Source: Pseudocoprococcus catus
Lineage (GTDB): Bacteria > Bacillota > Clostridia > Lachnospirales > Lachnospiraceae
NCBI RefSeq assembly: GCF_019734885.1
Contig: NZ_JAAXCM010000049.1
Location: 1-64,000 of the forward strand
Length of the DNA stretch: 64,000 nt
Direction: 5' to 3'
The notes under the pieces were generated by a model. It was not told where the DNA came from and did not search any database. It saw nothing but the letters and a program-made list of their open reading frames with translations. The first letter of the stretch is position 1, and every line of letters starts with the position of its first letter. Below, piece after piece: positions 51,270-60,253 of the stretch. Position numbers and translations under genes: made by a program.

Positions 51270-51314
51270 AAAAGGAAGCGATCAGAATCTGCGGATTTTG
51301 GTCGCTTCCTTTTT
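51270..51314. terminator. Bidirectional terminator between glmS and aroA
   Basis: AAAAGGAAGCGA pairs with TCGCTTCCTTTT, with an inner AATC/GATT helix; T runs on both strands suit convergent genes. Confidence 0.9.
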
Positions 51315-51340
51315 GGTTGGATGATAAATGTGTGCAAAAA

Positions 51341-52645
51341 TTATTTCAGATAGTTTTGACAGATCGCATCCAGTACGTCAAAATAATTTTCAAATGTTTT
51401 CCGGCAGCAAAGCGGGTTGCTGATGATGATACCCGGTGTGCGAAGTCCTGTTAGTGAGAAGGCCATGGCCACACGGTGGTCATCATAGGTTTCAATGGTG
51501 GCCACATGCGGGGTGCCGGGTTCAATATAGATATCATTGCCTTGAATTGCTGCATGGATACCCATTCGGGAAAGATTTTCCACGATCGCAGCCATGCGGT
51601 CACTTTCCTGAAGACGGATATGGCCGATGCCGCGGATAAAAGTCGGACTGTCGGCAAATGGCGCAATAGCAGCCATGGTCAAAGCCTGGTCGGAAAAGCT
51701 GCTCATATCGATATCGATGCCGTGGAGTCTGCCCTGTGCAGGACCGGTCAGACGGATACCTTCCGGTGTATCCTCAGCACTGCAGCCCATTTCCTCGAAG
51801 GTGCGAAGCAGTGCAATATCTCCCTGCAGGGAATCAAAGTGAACGTGTCGGACAAGGACATTGCCGCCGGAGAGGACAGCCATGCCGTAGAAATAGGCGG
51901 CAGCTGATACATCCGGTTCAATCTGATAATTCTGTGACTGATAAGCGGCATTTCCCGGGATTCGCCATGTCTGATCGTCAGAAACAGAAATTTCGACACC
52001 AAACTGACGCATCATGGCGGTGGTCATATGAATATAGGAAAAACCATGATTGCCGGTGATATGAATGGCAAAATCATGATCCATCATCACAGCGGCCATG
52101 AGAAGGGCACTTAAGAACTGACTGCTGTCGCCGATATCTACAGTGGCCTCTGAAGCGGTGATACCTTCTGAATAGATGGTAAAAGGAAAATAACCTTCCT
52201 TTTCATGGCAGTCAATGCGGCAGCCCAGATCTGTTAAAGTGTTTAAAAGGGCAGCCATGGGACGCTTCTTCATCTGTTCGGAAGCATCCAGATGCCAGAT
52301 ACCTTTGGCACAGCCCAACATGGCTGTCAGGAAACGGGCAGCGGTTCCGGCACTTCCAACATTGATAGCGGCTGTTTCTTTCGGTATGCGGCCGCCAAGA
52401 CCTGTGACGCGAACGGTATGAGCCGGTTCATCAACCACGACATCAAAACCAAGATCCTTTAAACACTGCAGGAAGTGCCTGGAATCGTCACTGAACAGGG
52501 CGCCTTTCAGCAGCGTTTCACCATTGGCAAGGGCAGCCAGCATCAGAGCGCGGTTGGTAATGCTTTTGGAACCCGGCGCATCGATGGTCAGCTCAAAAGG
52601 ATGTGTCGGATGGCTAAAAATCGGTTGTACTTCATATATATTCAT
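51341..52645 (-). CDS. aroA: 3-phosphoshikimate 1-carboxyvinyltransferase (EPSP synthase)
   Basis: 434 residues on the minus strand with AGGAGG before the ATG. Sixth step of the shikimate pathway. Motifs: DAPGSKSITNRALMLAALA (shikimate-3-P/PEP loop), INVGSAGTAARFLTAML, DGS-type DIGDSSQFLSALLMAA, DMSSFSDQALTMAAIAP and RLQESDRMAAIVENL, then TYDDHRVAMAFSL. GTAARFLTA differs from the GTAMRPL of class I enzymes. Monocistronic by appearance. Confidence 0.95.
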   Translation of the reverse strand: MNIYEVQPIFSHPTHPFELTIDAPGSKSITNRALMLAALANGETLLKGALFSDDSRHFLQCLKDLGFDVVVDEPAHTVRVTGLGGRIPKETAAINVGSAGTAARFLTAMLGCAKGIWHLDASEQMKKRPMAALLNTLTDLGCRIDCHEKEGYFPFTIYSEGITASEATVDIGDSSQFLSALLMAAVMMDHDFAIHITGNHGFSYIHMTTAMMRQFGVEISVSDDQTWRIPGNAAYQSQNYQIEPDVSAAAYFYGMAVLSGGNVLVRHVHFDSLQGDIALLRTFEEMGCSAEDTPEGIRLTGPAQGRLHGIDIDMSSFSDQALTMAAIAPFADSPTFIRGIGHIRLQESDRMAAIVENLSRMGIHAAIQGNDIYIEPGTPHVATIETYDDHRVAMAFSLTGLRTPGIIISNPLCCRKTFENYFDVLDAICQNYLK

Positions 52646-52750
52646 GGGAATCCTCCTGGATCATTTTAATAGGATAGTTCAGAACGGTGATGACCGGCGC
52701 TGAACAGTAACATTGTACCACAGAATTTTGGGAAGGGGTATGTATTTGTA

Positions 52751-52780
52751 TTGCAATTTTATACAAAATATGGGTATAAT
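52751..52780 (+). promoter_or_regulatory. Promoter of the kinase-like gene
   Basis: TTGCAA (52751-52756), 18 bases, TATAAT (52775-52780). Confidence 0.65.
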
Positions 52781-52897
52781 GATAATGTATGTTCTGCGGC
52801 CGGAATGAATTGGTGGACAGGACAGGGAGAATGAGGCACAGCAGATCAATGCGAACATTCGCCCATAGAATCCGTAAGCATGAAAAGAGGATAAGAA

Positions 52898-53641
52898 ATG
52901 GATCATAATTTATACCATGAAATAGAAGATAAGGCACAGATTCTAGTAGATTCTCTGCCATATATCAGAGATTTTAACCAGAAGATTATTATTATCAGTT
53001 TCGGATGCAGCAATATCCTGACCGATGAGGAAGAACAGGAAGTTATGCGTGACATTGCGTTGATGAAATCCATCGGTATGCGTCCGATTGTTGTTCACGA
53101 TACCAAGATGGGACATGACAAATTCCGAGAGAACAAACGTATTGCCAAGATGATTGAATTCTGCGGGGTAAAGGCAGTGGGTATCTGCGGTATCGATTTG
53201 CAGACTATTCATATGACACTGGACAATGATTATATTCCGGTTATTACGCCGAATGATATTGACAATGAGGACACACCGATTCTGCCGGAAGAGGCTGCGA
53301 AGGAAATTGCCGTGTCAACCGGTGCAGAGAAGGTGCTTTTCCTGGGCAAAGAAGACGGCATCAGAGATGATGAAGGCCATATTATTTCACAGATGACCTG
53401 TGATGAGGTGGTCAAGATGTATGTAGCAGGAAAGTTTGAGGGAAGACTGCTTCAGAAAGTGACCTATGCCCTTCAGATGATTGAGCAGGGGGTGCCGAGG
53501 GTGCATATTCTGGGATCAAAGATGGCCCATGCGCTGTTGGTGGAGATTTTCAGTATTATCGGCGTGGGTACAGTGATTATGCCTGACAAAGAACATTATT
53601 ATCCACATGAATTGAAGAAGAGAGCGGCCGCTGCAAAGTAA
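52898..53641 (+). CDS. Degenerate acetylglutamate-kinase-like amino-acid-kinase-fold protein
   Basis: 247 residues. The fold and order follow ArgB: KIIIISFGCSNILTDEEEQEVMRDIALMKSIGMRPIVVHD at the start, VLFLGKEDGIRDDEGHIISQMT in the middle (ArgB: TDVEGV...), and VPRVHILGSKMAHALLVEIFSIIGVGTVI at the end. But the phosphate-binding KYGG is SFGCS and the substrate loop HGGGPE is HDTKMG, so both Gly-rich loops are lost. It is probably not a normal acetylglutamate kinase; a regulatory or altered-substrate role is possible. No arginine-biosynthesis genes are adjacent. Confidence 0.75.
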   Translation: MDHNLYHEIEDKAQILVDSLPYIRDFNQKIIIISFGCSNILTDEEEQEVMRDIALMKSIGMRPIVVHDTKMGHDKFRENKRIAKMIEFCGVKAVGICGIDLQTIHMTLDNDYIPVITPNDIDNEDTPILPEEAAKEIAVSTGAEKVLFLGKEDGIRDDEGHIISQMTCDEVVKMYVAGKFEGRLLQKVTYALQMIEQGVPRVHILGSKMAHALLVEIFSIIGVGTVIMPDKEHYYPHELKKRAAAAK

Positions 53642-53703
53642 TATCGGACGGACTTTGCCGGGATTATACATAGGATACAAAGCGTATTGATAAGCAATAA
53701 GAG

Positions 53704-53740
53704 AAGCTGATGCACAGAGAATAAGGCATCAGCTTTTCTG
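53704..53740 (+). terminator. Terminator of the kinase-like gene
   Basis: AAGCTGATGC (53704-53713) pairs with GCATCAGCTT (53726-53735), followed by TT. Confidence 0.75.
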
Positions 53741-53959
53741 TGCTCTGAATTTATGAAAACAGATATTTTTCAAGAAAAAATCATAAGAAAAAACAGTCGG
53801 GAAATGTCAGTAAAATGTATGCGACAAATGGTGCAAATCGTATGTTGACATTACGTTTCATTAAAATGATAATATAGTGTGCAGGAGGCGGAAAAGGCCG
53901 CTGACGCAAAGAAAAAGTGAAATGAATTTTAGATGTGCATACACAGAAAGGATATAGAG
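53741..53959 (+). promoter_or_regulatory. Promoter region of the DUF2229/activase operon
   Basis: TTGACA (53845-53850), 17 bases, GATAAT (53868-53873), 87 bases before the start codon. Nothing else recognisable in this stretch. Confidence 0.8.
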
Positions 53960-54916
53960 ATGAAGGAAAGAAACAGTACGGCAGCCATCAGTGTGAAGGC
54001 ACCTGTGATCGGACTGCCAAGGGCGATGCTGTATGATCGTTATGAAGTGTTGTGGAAGTCATTTTTTTCAGCGTTGGGTATGAAGGGTATTGTCAGCAAG
54101 CCTACCAATAAAGCGATGATTGAAGCGGGCTCAGCACTGGCAATTGATGAAGCCTGTCTTTCCACTAAGATTTATCTGGGCCATATTCAGTCGCTGATCG
54201 GAAAGTGTGATTATATTCTTGTTCCGAGAATCAGCAATTTCGGTCTGCACCGGAATATGTGTACGAAGTTTGAATCACTATATGACGTTGTCTGTAATGT
54301 GTTCCGTAATACGGATCAGAAGTTTGTTGCCTACAATGTAGATGCCCTTCAGAAGATTGATGAAGAGAAGGCTTTTGTGGATCTCGGAACAGCTCTCGGC
54401 TATGATAGGAAGACGGCACAGAAGGCTTATAAGAGGGCGAAGAGGAACGAAAGTGAAGACTGGAAGAAGAAGGTTCACGAAGAGGAAGCTTTGTATAAGT
54501 CACAGAGTATTAAGGTATTGATCGTTGCCCACAGCTATGTGTTAGGCGATGCTTACATCGGACAGCCTGTTATTGATTACCTGAAGGGTATGGAAGTGAC
54601 GCCGATCCGCGCAGATGTTGTAGATCGTAAGGAAGCACTGAAGCAGAGTGCGAAGGTATCAAAGACGCTGAAGTGGGAGCTGAGCCGTGAACTGATGGGC
54701 AGTATCCAGATGCATCGTGACAAGGTGGATGGTCTGATTCTCCTCAGCGCATTTCCGTGCGGACCGGATTCTATGGTGAATGAGATGATCATTCGTAAGT
54801 TCACCGGACTTCCGATTCTGAATATTGTTTTGGACAATCAGGATGGTACCGCCGGACTGGAGACGAGACTTGAGAGCTTCACGGATATCCTGAAGCTGAA
54901 GAAGGGGGTACTGTAA
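53960..54916 (+). CDS. Acyl-CoA dehydratase activase-related protein, DUF2229 (first subunit)
   Basis: 318 residues; ATG at 53960 with AAAGGA upstream; the earlier in-frame ATG at 53933 has none. The sequence VIGLPRAMLYDRYEVLWKSF, DEACLSTKIYLGHIQSLI, DYILVPRISNF, and SAFPCGPDSMVNEMI matches the DUF2229 part of CoA-dehydratase-activase-related proteins. Conserved Cys in DEACLS, HRNMCTKFE and FPCGPD suggest an iron-sulfur site of the 2-hydroxyacyl-CoA dehydratase/benzoyl-CoA reductase superfamily. Its stop overlaps the next start (TAATG). In many genomes these three ORFs are one ~1400-residue protein. Confidence 0.85.
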   Translation: MKERNSTAAISVKAPVIGLPRAMLYDRYEVLWKSFFSALGMKGIVSKPTNKAMIEAGSALAIDEACLSTKIYLGHIQSLIGKCDYILVPRISNFGLHRNMCTKFESLYDVVCNVFRNTDQKFVAYNVDALQKIDEEKAFVDLGTALGYDRKTAQKAYKRAKRNESEDWKKKVHEEEALYKSQSIKVLIVAHSYVLGDAYIGQPVIDYLKGMEVTPIRADVVDRKEALKQSAKVSKTLKWELSRELMGSIQMHRDKVDGLILLSAFPCGPDSMVNEMIIRKFTGLPILNIVLDNQDGTAGLETRLESFTDILKLKKGVL

Positions 54917-55989
54917 TGGACATAGGAAAAAAGAAGGTGTCATTTCCAATGGTAGCTAATTACGACAGTGTGGTTCGCTACTTTGTGGAATGCGGTCTGG
55001 ACGCGCAGTTTATCATGCCGCCGAAGATGACAAGGCGGACACTGGAGATTGGTTCGAGATACAGCCCGGATTATGTCTGTGCACCTTTTAAAAGCACATT
55101 AGGAAGTATGATCGATGCACTGGAAGCAGGTGCAGATACCCTGGTTATGACCATGGGATTATGCCGCCTGGGTTATTACGGCGAACTTCAGGAACAGATT
55201 ATCCGTGATCTCGGCTATAATTTTGAGATGATCAATCTGGCAGAATATACAACGGGCAAGAACAGAGATTATCTGAAGGCGCTGCGCCGGATCAATCCGA
55301 AGATGAGTCTGGCAAAGTTTACACTGGCCGCTGCAGAGGGTCTGAAGATGGTGGAATATATCGATGAGATTGAGGCAGAATACTACAGAAATTGCGGTTT
55401 TGAACTCAACAAAGGTGACTATAAGAAAGCGTTGGACAGATTTTATCTGGCGATGAATATGGCGAAGTCCAAGAAGGATGTGGAGGAAGGCTATCGCGAA
55501 GCAAAACGTGAATTTAACCGTATTCCGATGGACAAGCCGGAGCAGCCTTTAAGAGTGGGTATCGTCGGAGAATATTTTACCATCATGGATCCTTTCTCCA
55601 ATCTGGATCTTGAACAGAAGCTGGCGGATATGGGTGTGGAAGTGCATCGCTGGATGAATATTACCAATCGAAATCTGCACTATAAGGGACAGAAGAATCT
55701 TGGCGTTCAGATTGCCGAATATTGTCAGTATGAGATGGGACCGACATCCACAGCCAATATCTGGTGTGCGAAGAATTATGCGGTCAATGGCTTTGATGGT
55801 ATCGTTCATGTGAAATCTGCAGGCTGTACACCGGAGATTGACGTTATGCCGATTCTTCAGAATATCAGTGCGGATTATAAGATACCGGTATTATACCTAA
55901 CTTACGATTCACAGACAAGTGATACGGGACTTGAGACCCGTGTGGAAGCATTTTACGACATGATAAGTATGAGAAAGAAGGTTGTCTAA
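54916..55989 (+). CDS. CoA-activase-related DUF2229-type protein (second subunit)
   Basis: 357 residues. SFPMVANYDSVVRYFVECGL opens the domain; RYSPDYVCAPFKSTLGSMIDAL and TMGLCRLGYYGELQEQI carry conserved Cys, and HVKSAGCTPEIDVMPIL with YDSQTSDTGLETRVEAFYDM resembles the C-terminal end of the first subunit (VLDNQDGTAGLETRLESFTDIL), so both subunits share the same terminal motif. Likely binds a [4Fe-4S] or double-cubane cluster with the first subunit and receives electrons from the activase encoded immediately after. Substrate unknown. Confidence 0.83.
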   Translation: MDIGKKKVSFPMVANYDSVVRYFVECGLDAQFIMPPKMTRRTLEIGSRYSPDYVCAPFKSTLGSMIDALEAGADTLVMTMGLCRLGYYGELQEQIIRDLGYNFEMINLAEYTTGKNRDYLKALRRINPKMSLAKFTLAAAEGLKMVEYIDEIEAEYYRNCGFELNKGDYKKALDRFYLAMNMAKSKKDVEEGYREAKREFNRIPMDKPEQPLRVGIVGEYFTIMDPFSNLDLEQKLADMGVEVHRWMNITNRNLHYKGQKNLGVQIAEYCQYEMGPTSTANIWCAKNYAVNGFDGIVHVKSAGCTPEIDVMPILQNISADYKIPVLYLTYDSQTSDTGLETRVEAFYDMISMRKKVV

Positions 55990-56961
55990 ATGGAAGAGGC
56001 ATATCTTGGTGTTGATATAGGTTCGATTTCGACCAAAGGTGTTATTATAGATAAAAATTACAAGATTCTGGCCAGTGAATATATCTGGACAGAAGGCGAC
56101 CCGATGGGCGCAGCGAGAAAACTGATCGAGCTTCTGGAGAAGCAGTTTGACAAAGAGAAATATCAGATCGTGGCAACAGGTACGACAGGCAGTGCCAGAA
56201 AGCTGGTAGGTGCCATGCTGGGCGCAACCATGGTGAAGAATGAGATCACGGCCCATGCAGTGGGAACAACTACACTTTATCCGGATGTACGGACGATTCT
56301 TGAGATTGGCGGACAGGATTCCAAGATTATCCTTGTGGAAAACGGCGTTGCTGTGGATTATGCGATGAATACGTTGTGTGCAGCCGGAACAGGTTCTTTC
56401 CTTTCAAGCCAGGCAAAGCGTCTGGGCGTGGAAGTCGAAGATTTCGGCAAGATCGCTCTGACATCCAAACACCCTACGCAGTTGGCGGCAAGATGTACGG
56501 TTTTTGCGGAATCGGATCTGGTGCATAAGATCCAGATGGGCCATACCAAAGAGGATATTATTGCCGGTCTCTGCCGTTCTGTTGTCAACAACTATCTGAA
56601 CAATGTAGGTAAAGGCAAGAAGATTGTTTCGCCGGTTGTATTCCAGGGCGGTGTGAGCAAGAATATCGGTGTTGTGGAGGCTTTTAAGAAGGCGCTGGGC
56701 TGCGATATCATCGTGGATGAGAACGGACATCTCATGGGTGCCCTCGGTATTGCGATTTTGGCCGGAAAGGGCAATAAGAAGAAAGTCTTTGATTTCTCTG
56801 TTGAAGATATGGTATTTAAGACAAGAGAGATCAACTGCGGACGCTGTCCGAATAATTGCGAGATCATCTGTGTATACAGAGATGACATGCTGATCGATTC
56901 ATGGGGCAACCGATGCGATAAAGGTGCACTCAAAGCGGGCACACGTACCGGTGTCAAATAG
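55990..56961 (+). CDS. Acyl-CoA dehydratase activase (BadF/BcrA/HgdC ASKHA ATPase)
   Basis: 323 residues, starting at the base after the preceding stop. ASKHA ATPase that transfers an electron at low potential to a dehydratase/reductase at the cost of ATP. Motifs: LGVDIGSISTKGVIID (phosphate 1), TILEIGGQDSKIILV (phosphate 2), NTLCAAGTGSFLSSQA and ARCTVFAESDLVHK supplying the two Cys that hold the bridging [4Fe-4S], and FQGGVSKNIG (adenosine). A C-terminal CGRCPNNCEIICVYR segment adds a likely extra cluster site. Terminator follows. Confidence 0.9.
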   Translation: MEEAYLGVDIGSISTKGVIIDKNYKILASEYIWTEGDPMGAARKLIELLEKQFDKEKYQIVATGTTGSARKLVGAMLGATMVKNEITAHAVGTTTLYPDVRTILEIGGQDSKIILVENGVAVDYAMNTLCAAGTGSFLSSQAKRLGVEVEDFGKIALTSKHPTQLAARCTVFAESDLVHKIQMGHTKEDIIAGLCRSVVNNYLNNVGKGKKIVSPVVFQGGVSKNIGVVEAFKKALGCDIIVDENGHLMGALGIAILAGKGNKKKVFDFSVEDMVFKTREINCGRCPNNCEIICVYRDDMLIDSWGNRCDKGALKAGTRTGVK

Positions 56962-56962
56962 C

Positions 56963-56999
56963 AAAAAGGCATTTCTCTTCATTGGGGAAATGCCTTTTG
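56963..56999. terminator. Bidirectional terminator
   Basis: AAAAGGCATTTC/GAAATGCCTTTT stem with T and A runs on the two sides, between convergent genes. Confidence 0.9.
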
Positions 57000-57033
57000 T
57001 ATATTTAGAACATCTGGAAGTATGTCCTGTTTA

Positions 57034-57900
57034 TTAGTGATATTCCTTCTGCAGGGAGAAACCGCGGCCGCGAACTTCACGGACTTCATTGATGGTAATG
57101 AAGGCGTTGGGGTCAATGGCGCGGATCAGCTCCTGAAGTTTAAAAAGTTCACGGGGGGAGACAACCGTCAGTACAGCATAGGTTGGCCGGCCGGTATAAC
57201 CGCCTTCGATAGAAAGGAGGGTTGTTCCGCGATCCAGATCTGTCTGGATTTTTTTGTTAATTTGCTGATACTCCGGACTGATGATCTTCAGCTGAATCTG
57301 ACGTTTGCCGTTGATGAGCAGGCGATCCAGGATAACGGTGTAAAGAACAACCAGAAGGATGCCGTAGAGCACTTGTTCTCTGTCCGAAATGAAAATCTGC
57401 AGGATGAGTATGCAGAAATCAAATAAATACAGACTGACGGAAACCGGGAAACCGAGCTTCTTCTCAATGACAAGGGGTGGAATATCCATACCGCCTGTGG
57501 AGGCACCGGCCTGAATAACAAGCCCGAGTCCAATACCGATACCTGCACCGGCAAAAAGGGTGGCAAGCATCCTGTCATCTGTCAGAGGGCCTACACGGCT
57601 GGACAGCAGCTGCAGAATGCTTAAGAAAAACGGATACTCAAATGTGCTGAGGATTGTTGTCAGGGCAAAGGCCTTTCCAAGAACCCAGGCACCGAGAAGG
57701 AACATGGCAATATTGAAGACATAGACAAAGGCTGTGATCGGTATATGGAACATATATTGACCGAAAAGCGCCAGTCCTGTTGTGCCGCCGGTGATCAGAT
57801 TATTCGGAAGAATAAAAAAGGCAACAGCGACAGTATAAATCAGATTGCCCAGGGAAATGATCAAAAAATTGTGAAGGGTTTTTGAGATGTTCTTTTGCAT
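57034..57900 (-). CDS. YitT family membrane protein (DUF2179)
   Basis: 288 residues on the minus strand, AAAGGAG site. Five or so hydrophobic segments begin FLIISLGNLIYTVAVAFFIL, with the family signature NNLITGGTTGLAL and GAGIGIGLGLVIQAGASTGG. The C-terminal cytoplasmic DUF2179 domain contains GYTGRPTYAVLTVVSPRE and DPNAFITINEVREVRGRGF. Function unknown; possibly a transporter with a nucleotide-sensing domain. A 10-bp hairpin AAGGAAGATG/CATCTTCCTT (57934-57962) lies in its 5' region. Confidence 0.93.
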   Translation of the reverse strand: MQKNISKTLHNFLIISLGNLIYTVAVAFFILPNNLITGGTTGLALFGQYMFHIPITAFVYVFNIAMFLLGAWVLGKAFALTTILSTFEYPFFLSILQLLSSRVGPLTDDRMLATLFAGAGIGIGLGLVIQAGASTGGMDIPPLVIEKKLGFPVSVSLYLFDFCILILQIFISDREQVLYGILLVVLYTVILDRLLINGKRQIQLKIISPEYQQINKKIQTDLDRGTTLLSIEGGYTGRPTYAVLTVVSPRELFKLQELIRAIDPNAFITINEVREVRGRGFSLQKEYH

Positions 57901-58004
57901 GCTGTGTTACTCCTTTGCTGTGATAAAACAAAAAAGGAAGATGAATAAAATCCATCTTCCTTCAATAAATATAGTGATAAAAAATATTCCGTTGTCTGAA
58001 TGCG

Positions 58005-58013
58005 TGGTATAAT
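58005..58013 (+). promoter_or_regulatory. Extended -10 element upstream of the DUF6472 gene
   Basis: TGGTATAAT matches TGnTATAAT; no clear -35. It is 105 bases before the start codon. Confidence 0.5.
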
Positions 58014-58117
58014 AGACACATGGAAAAACCTTCTTTTAAACAAGTAATAGTCATTAATGGATTTAGTTTACACCAAAATAGCACAAATGTAAATATTATT
58101 TTTGAGGGAGACGGATG

Positions 58118-58318
58118 ATGAACAAGAAAATAGAAAAGAAAAGAATCTCAAGCTGCGATATATGTATGAATTATACTTATGATGAAGATTATGAGTGCTA
58201 TACCTGTGAAGTGGATCTGGATGAGGATGAGATGGCCCATTTCATGCAGGATACCTACTATAACTGCCCGTATTTTCAGATGGGGGATGAGTATAAGATT
58301 GTGCGTAAGCAGATGTAG
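58118..58318 (+). CDS. DUF6472 family small Cys-rich protein
   Basis: 66 residues; of ATGATG I take the second, seven bases after GAGGGAG. Five Cys lie in SSCDICMNYTYDED, YECYTCEVDLDEDEM and NCPYFQ, a pattern like a small metal-binding fold, with an acidic middle. The end GDEYKIVRKQM is characteristic of the DUF6472 proteins I remember from Lachnospiraceae. Function unknown; cytoplasmic by sequence. It is flanked by a very strong 28-bp terminator. Confidence 0.85.
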   Translation: MNKKIEKKRISSCDICMNYTYDEDYECYTCEVDLDEDEMAHFMQDTYYNCPYFQMGDEYKIVRKQM

Positions 58319-58340
58319 TGCAGCATCAGCCGATAGATAC

Positions 58341-58410
58341 AAAAGGACTGCCGATTCGATGATCAAAGATTTATCAGTAAAGCTTTGATCATCGAATCGG
58401 CAGTCCTTTT
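58341..58410. terminator. Long bidirectional terminator
   Basis: A perfect 28-bp stem (58341-58368 with 58383-58410), AAAAGGACTGCCG at its base and TTTT at its end, loop of 14 nt, between convergent genes. Confidence 0.93.
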
Positions 58411-58444
58411 ATGGGATCAATTTAATCGAAGGCGTCTGCTCATA

Positions 58445-58996
58445 CTAAAGGTTCACATACAGGACATTATGGTCTGTATATGGCAGAAATTTGTTCAGAA
58501 CATCATTGGTAGACAATGTCAGGCTGGAGGTGTTGATGCATGGGTGGCATCCGATCAATGGCTGATCGACAACTTCCTGATCCATGACAAGCTGAACATG
58601 ATGATCGTGATCATTCATCAGTCCGAGAATACTTGCAGAGCCCGGAGTCAGATCAAGGTAGGCTTTCATATATTCCGGCGGAGCAAAAGATAATCGGGAT
58701 GAGTTGATCTGCTTGCAGAAATCCCGTGTGATGAATTTCTTGCGTCCCGGCATCATCAGAAGGTAAAACTTGGTTTTCTGTGAGTTGCAGAGAAAAAGGT
58801 TCTTGCAAATTTCAACGCCGAGGAGTCTGTCAACATCCTGACATTCATCAATGGTGTTCATAGCGTCATGGTCAATTCGGACAAAAGGTATATTCAGTTC
58901 TTCAAGAAGGTCGTAAACGCGGTTTTCTTTTTCGAGACGCTCATCCGTAGGACGTGTGGTATAAATTGTAGGATCTATATGTTTTCTGTCAGTCAT
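58445..58996 (-). CDS. YbaK/PrdX-type prolyl-tRNA deacylase
   Basis: 183 residues on the minus strand, AGAGGC site. INS/YbaK-fold editing domain: VDRLLGVEICKNLFLCNSQKTKFYLLMMPGRK holds the catalytic Lys and FAPPEYMKAYLDLTPGSASILGLMND the GxxxP-type loop. Removes Ala mischarged on tRNA-Pro (ProXp-ala/PrdX). Intact length for the free-standing family. Confidence 0.9.
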   Translation of the reverse strand: MTDRKHIDPTIYTTRPTDERLEKENRVYDLLEELNIPFVRIDHDAMNTIDECQDVDRLLGVEICKNLFLCNSQKTKFYLLMMPGRKKFITRDFCKQINSSRLSFAPPEYMKAYLDLTPGSASILGLMNDHDHHVQLVMDQEVVDQPLIGCHPCINTSSLTLSTNDVLNKFLPYTDHNVLYVNL

Positions 58997-59285
58997 TTAA
59001 ATCGCCTCTTTCTTCCTATTAAAATGTATTAATCTATATCATGGATACTACTATACAGCGTTTTTTTCAAAAATCAAGAGGCATATTGGCAAAGGAGCAG
59101 ATAAGAAAAGAGATTCGGAAAAAGGATGACCAATAAAAACGACATTTTGAAAAGAAATATGTATAAAAGAAACAAACTGGTTCTACCAGTAAATGGCAAA
59201 GTATTGAGCAAAAAATACTGTGCAGGGAAAATAAAAAGGTGTATAATAGGCATTACGGAAATTTTTCGGTACAACGGAGGTAAAA

Positions 59286-59951
59286 ATGAGCAGACGATAT
59301 GATACGATTATTTTTGACCTGGATGGAACACTGTTAAATACATTGGAGGATCTGGCAGATGGTGTCAATGCAGCGCTGAAGCATTTTGGAAGACCGGAGC
59401 GGACATTGGATGAAGTCCGTCAGTTTGTCGGCAACGGCGTGCTGAATCTGATGGACAGGGCAGTGCCGGAAGGAAAGGAAGCAAAGGATTTTCAGGCAAT
59501 CTATGAGTGGTTTAAAGCCTACTATGCCGCACATTCAGAGGTGAAAACACGTGCTTATGACGGAATACCTGAACTTTTGAAGCAGCTGCAGGCAGAACAC
59601 TTCAAGATGGCCATTGTGTCCAACAAGTTTCATGACGCCGTATGTCAGCTCAGCAGATGTTATTTCGGAGAGCTGCTTCCGGTATCTATTGGTGAGAATG
59701 AGGCTGCCGGGATCAGGAAGAAACCTGCGCCGGACACAGTTTTTACAGCTTTGGAACGTCTGGGTTCTACCGTTGAACATGCTGTATACATCGGAGATTC
59801 TGAGGTAGATGCTGCGACAGCCCGCAATGCAGGAATGGACTGTATACTGGTGAGCTGGGGATTCAGAGAACGTGAACTGCTGGCATCATTTAAACCGATG
59901 GCGATTGCGGACAAACCTGCAGATATTCTGGAGATATTGAGTCATCAGTAA
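59286..59951 (+). CDS. HAD-family phosphatase (phosphoglycolate phosphatase-like)
   Basis: 221 residues, CGGAGG site. HAD motif I DTIIFDLDGTLLNTL, motif II VSNK (MAIVSNKFHD), motif III Lys in GIRKKPAPDTVFTAL, motif IV YIGDSEVDAATARNAG. The alpha-helical C1 cap (EDLADGVNAALKHFG) and the family GDSEVD match Gph/PGP-like enzymes; substrate may be phosphoglycolate or another small phosphate ester. A TATAAT at ~59242 with a poor -35 may be the promoter. Confidence 0.9.
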   Translation: MSRRYDTIIFDLDGTLLNTLEDLADGVNAALKHFGRPERTLDEVRQFVGNGVLNLMDRAVPEGKEAKDFQAIYEWFKAYYAAHSEVKTRAYDGIPELLKQLQAEHFKMAIVSNKFHDAVCQLSRCYFGELLPVSIGENEAAGIRKKPAPDTVFTALERLGSTVEHAVYIGDSEVDAATARNAGMDCILVSWGFRERELLASFKPMAIADKPADILEILSHQ

Positions 59952-60253
59952 TTTACAGCGAATGTATGTAGATTGAGGAATTTTTGAAAGGGTTCGTTTA
60001 TGATGTCATACGAAGCAAGAGACATATGTATACAGTATGAAGTATGAATTTGCAAAACGCTGTCAATGGCATTGACATTCTATCAAAAGCACAATATAAT
60101 ACTAAATATTGTATCATATGAGATAGAAAATACCATATATACGAACATAAAGCAAATTGAAAATAAAGTATGAAAGATGTAAATGTGACCTTTCCCCATG
60201 AAAACAGTGAAGATATGAGGAATTAAAATATATAACAGAGGGAGCGTAAACGG
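59952..60253 (+). promoter_or_regulatory. nrdD promoter region
   Basis: TTGACA (60072-60077), 17 bases, TATAAT (60095-60100), full consensus. Around the -10, ACAATAT (60091) and ATATTGT (60106-60112) form an inverted repeat reminiscent of an NrdR box pair, tentative. The leader from the -10 to nrdD is ~150 bases of A+T-rich sequence without a recognised riboswitch. Confidence 0.75.
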
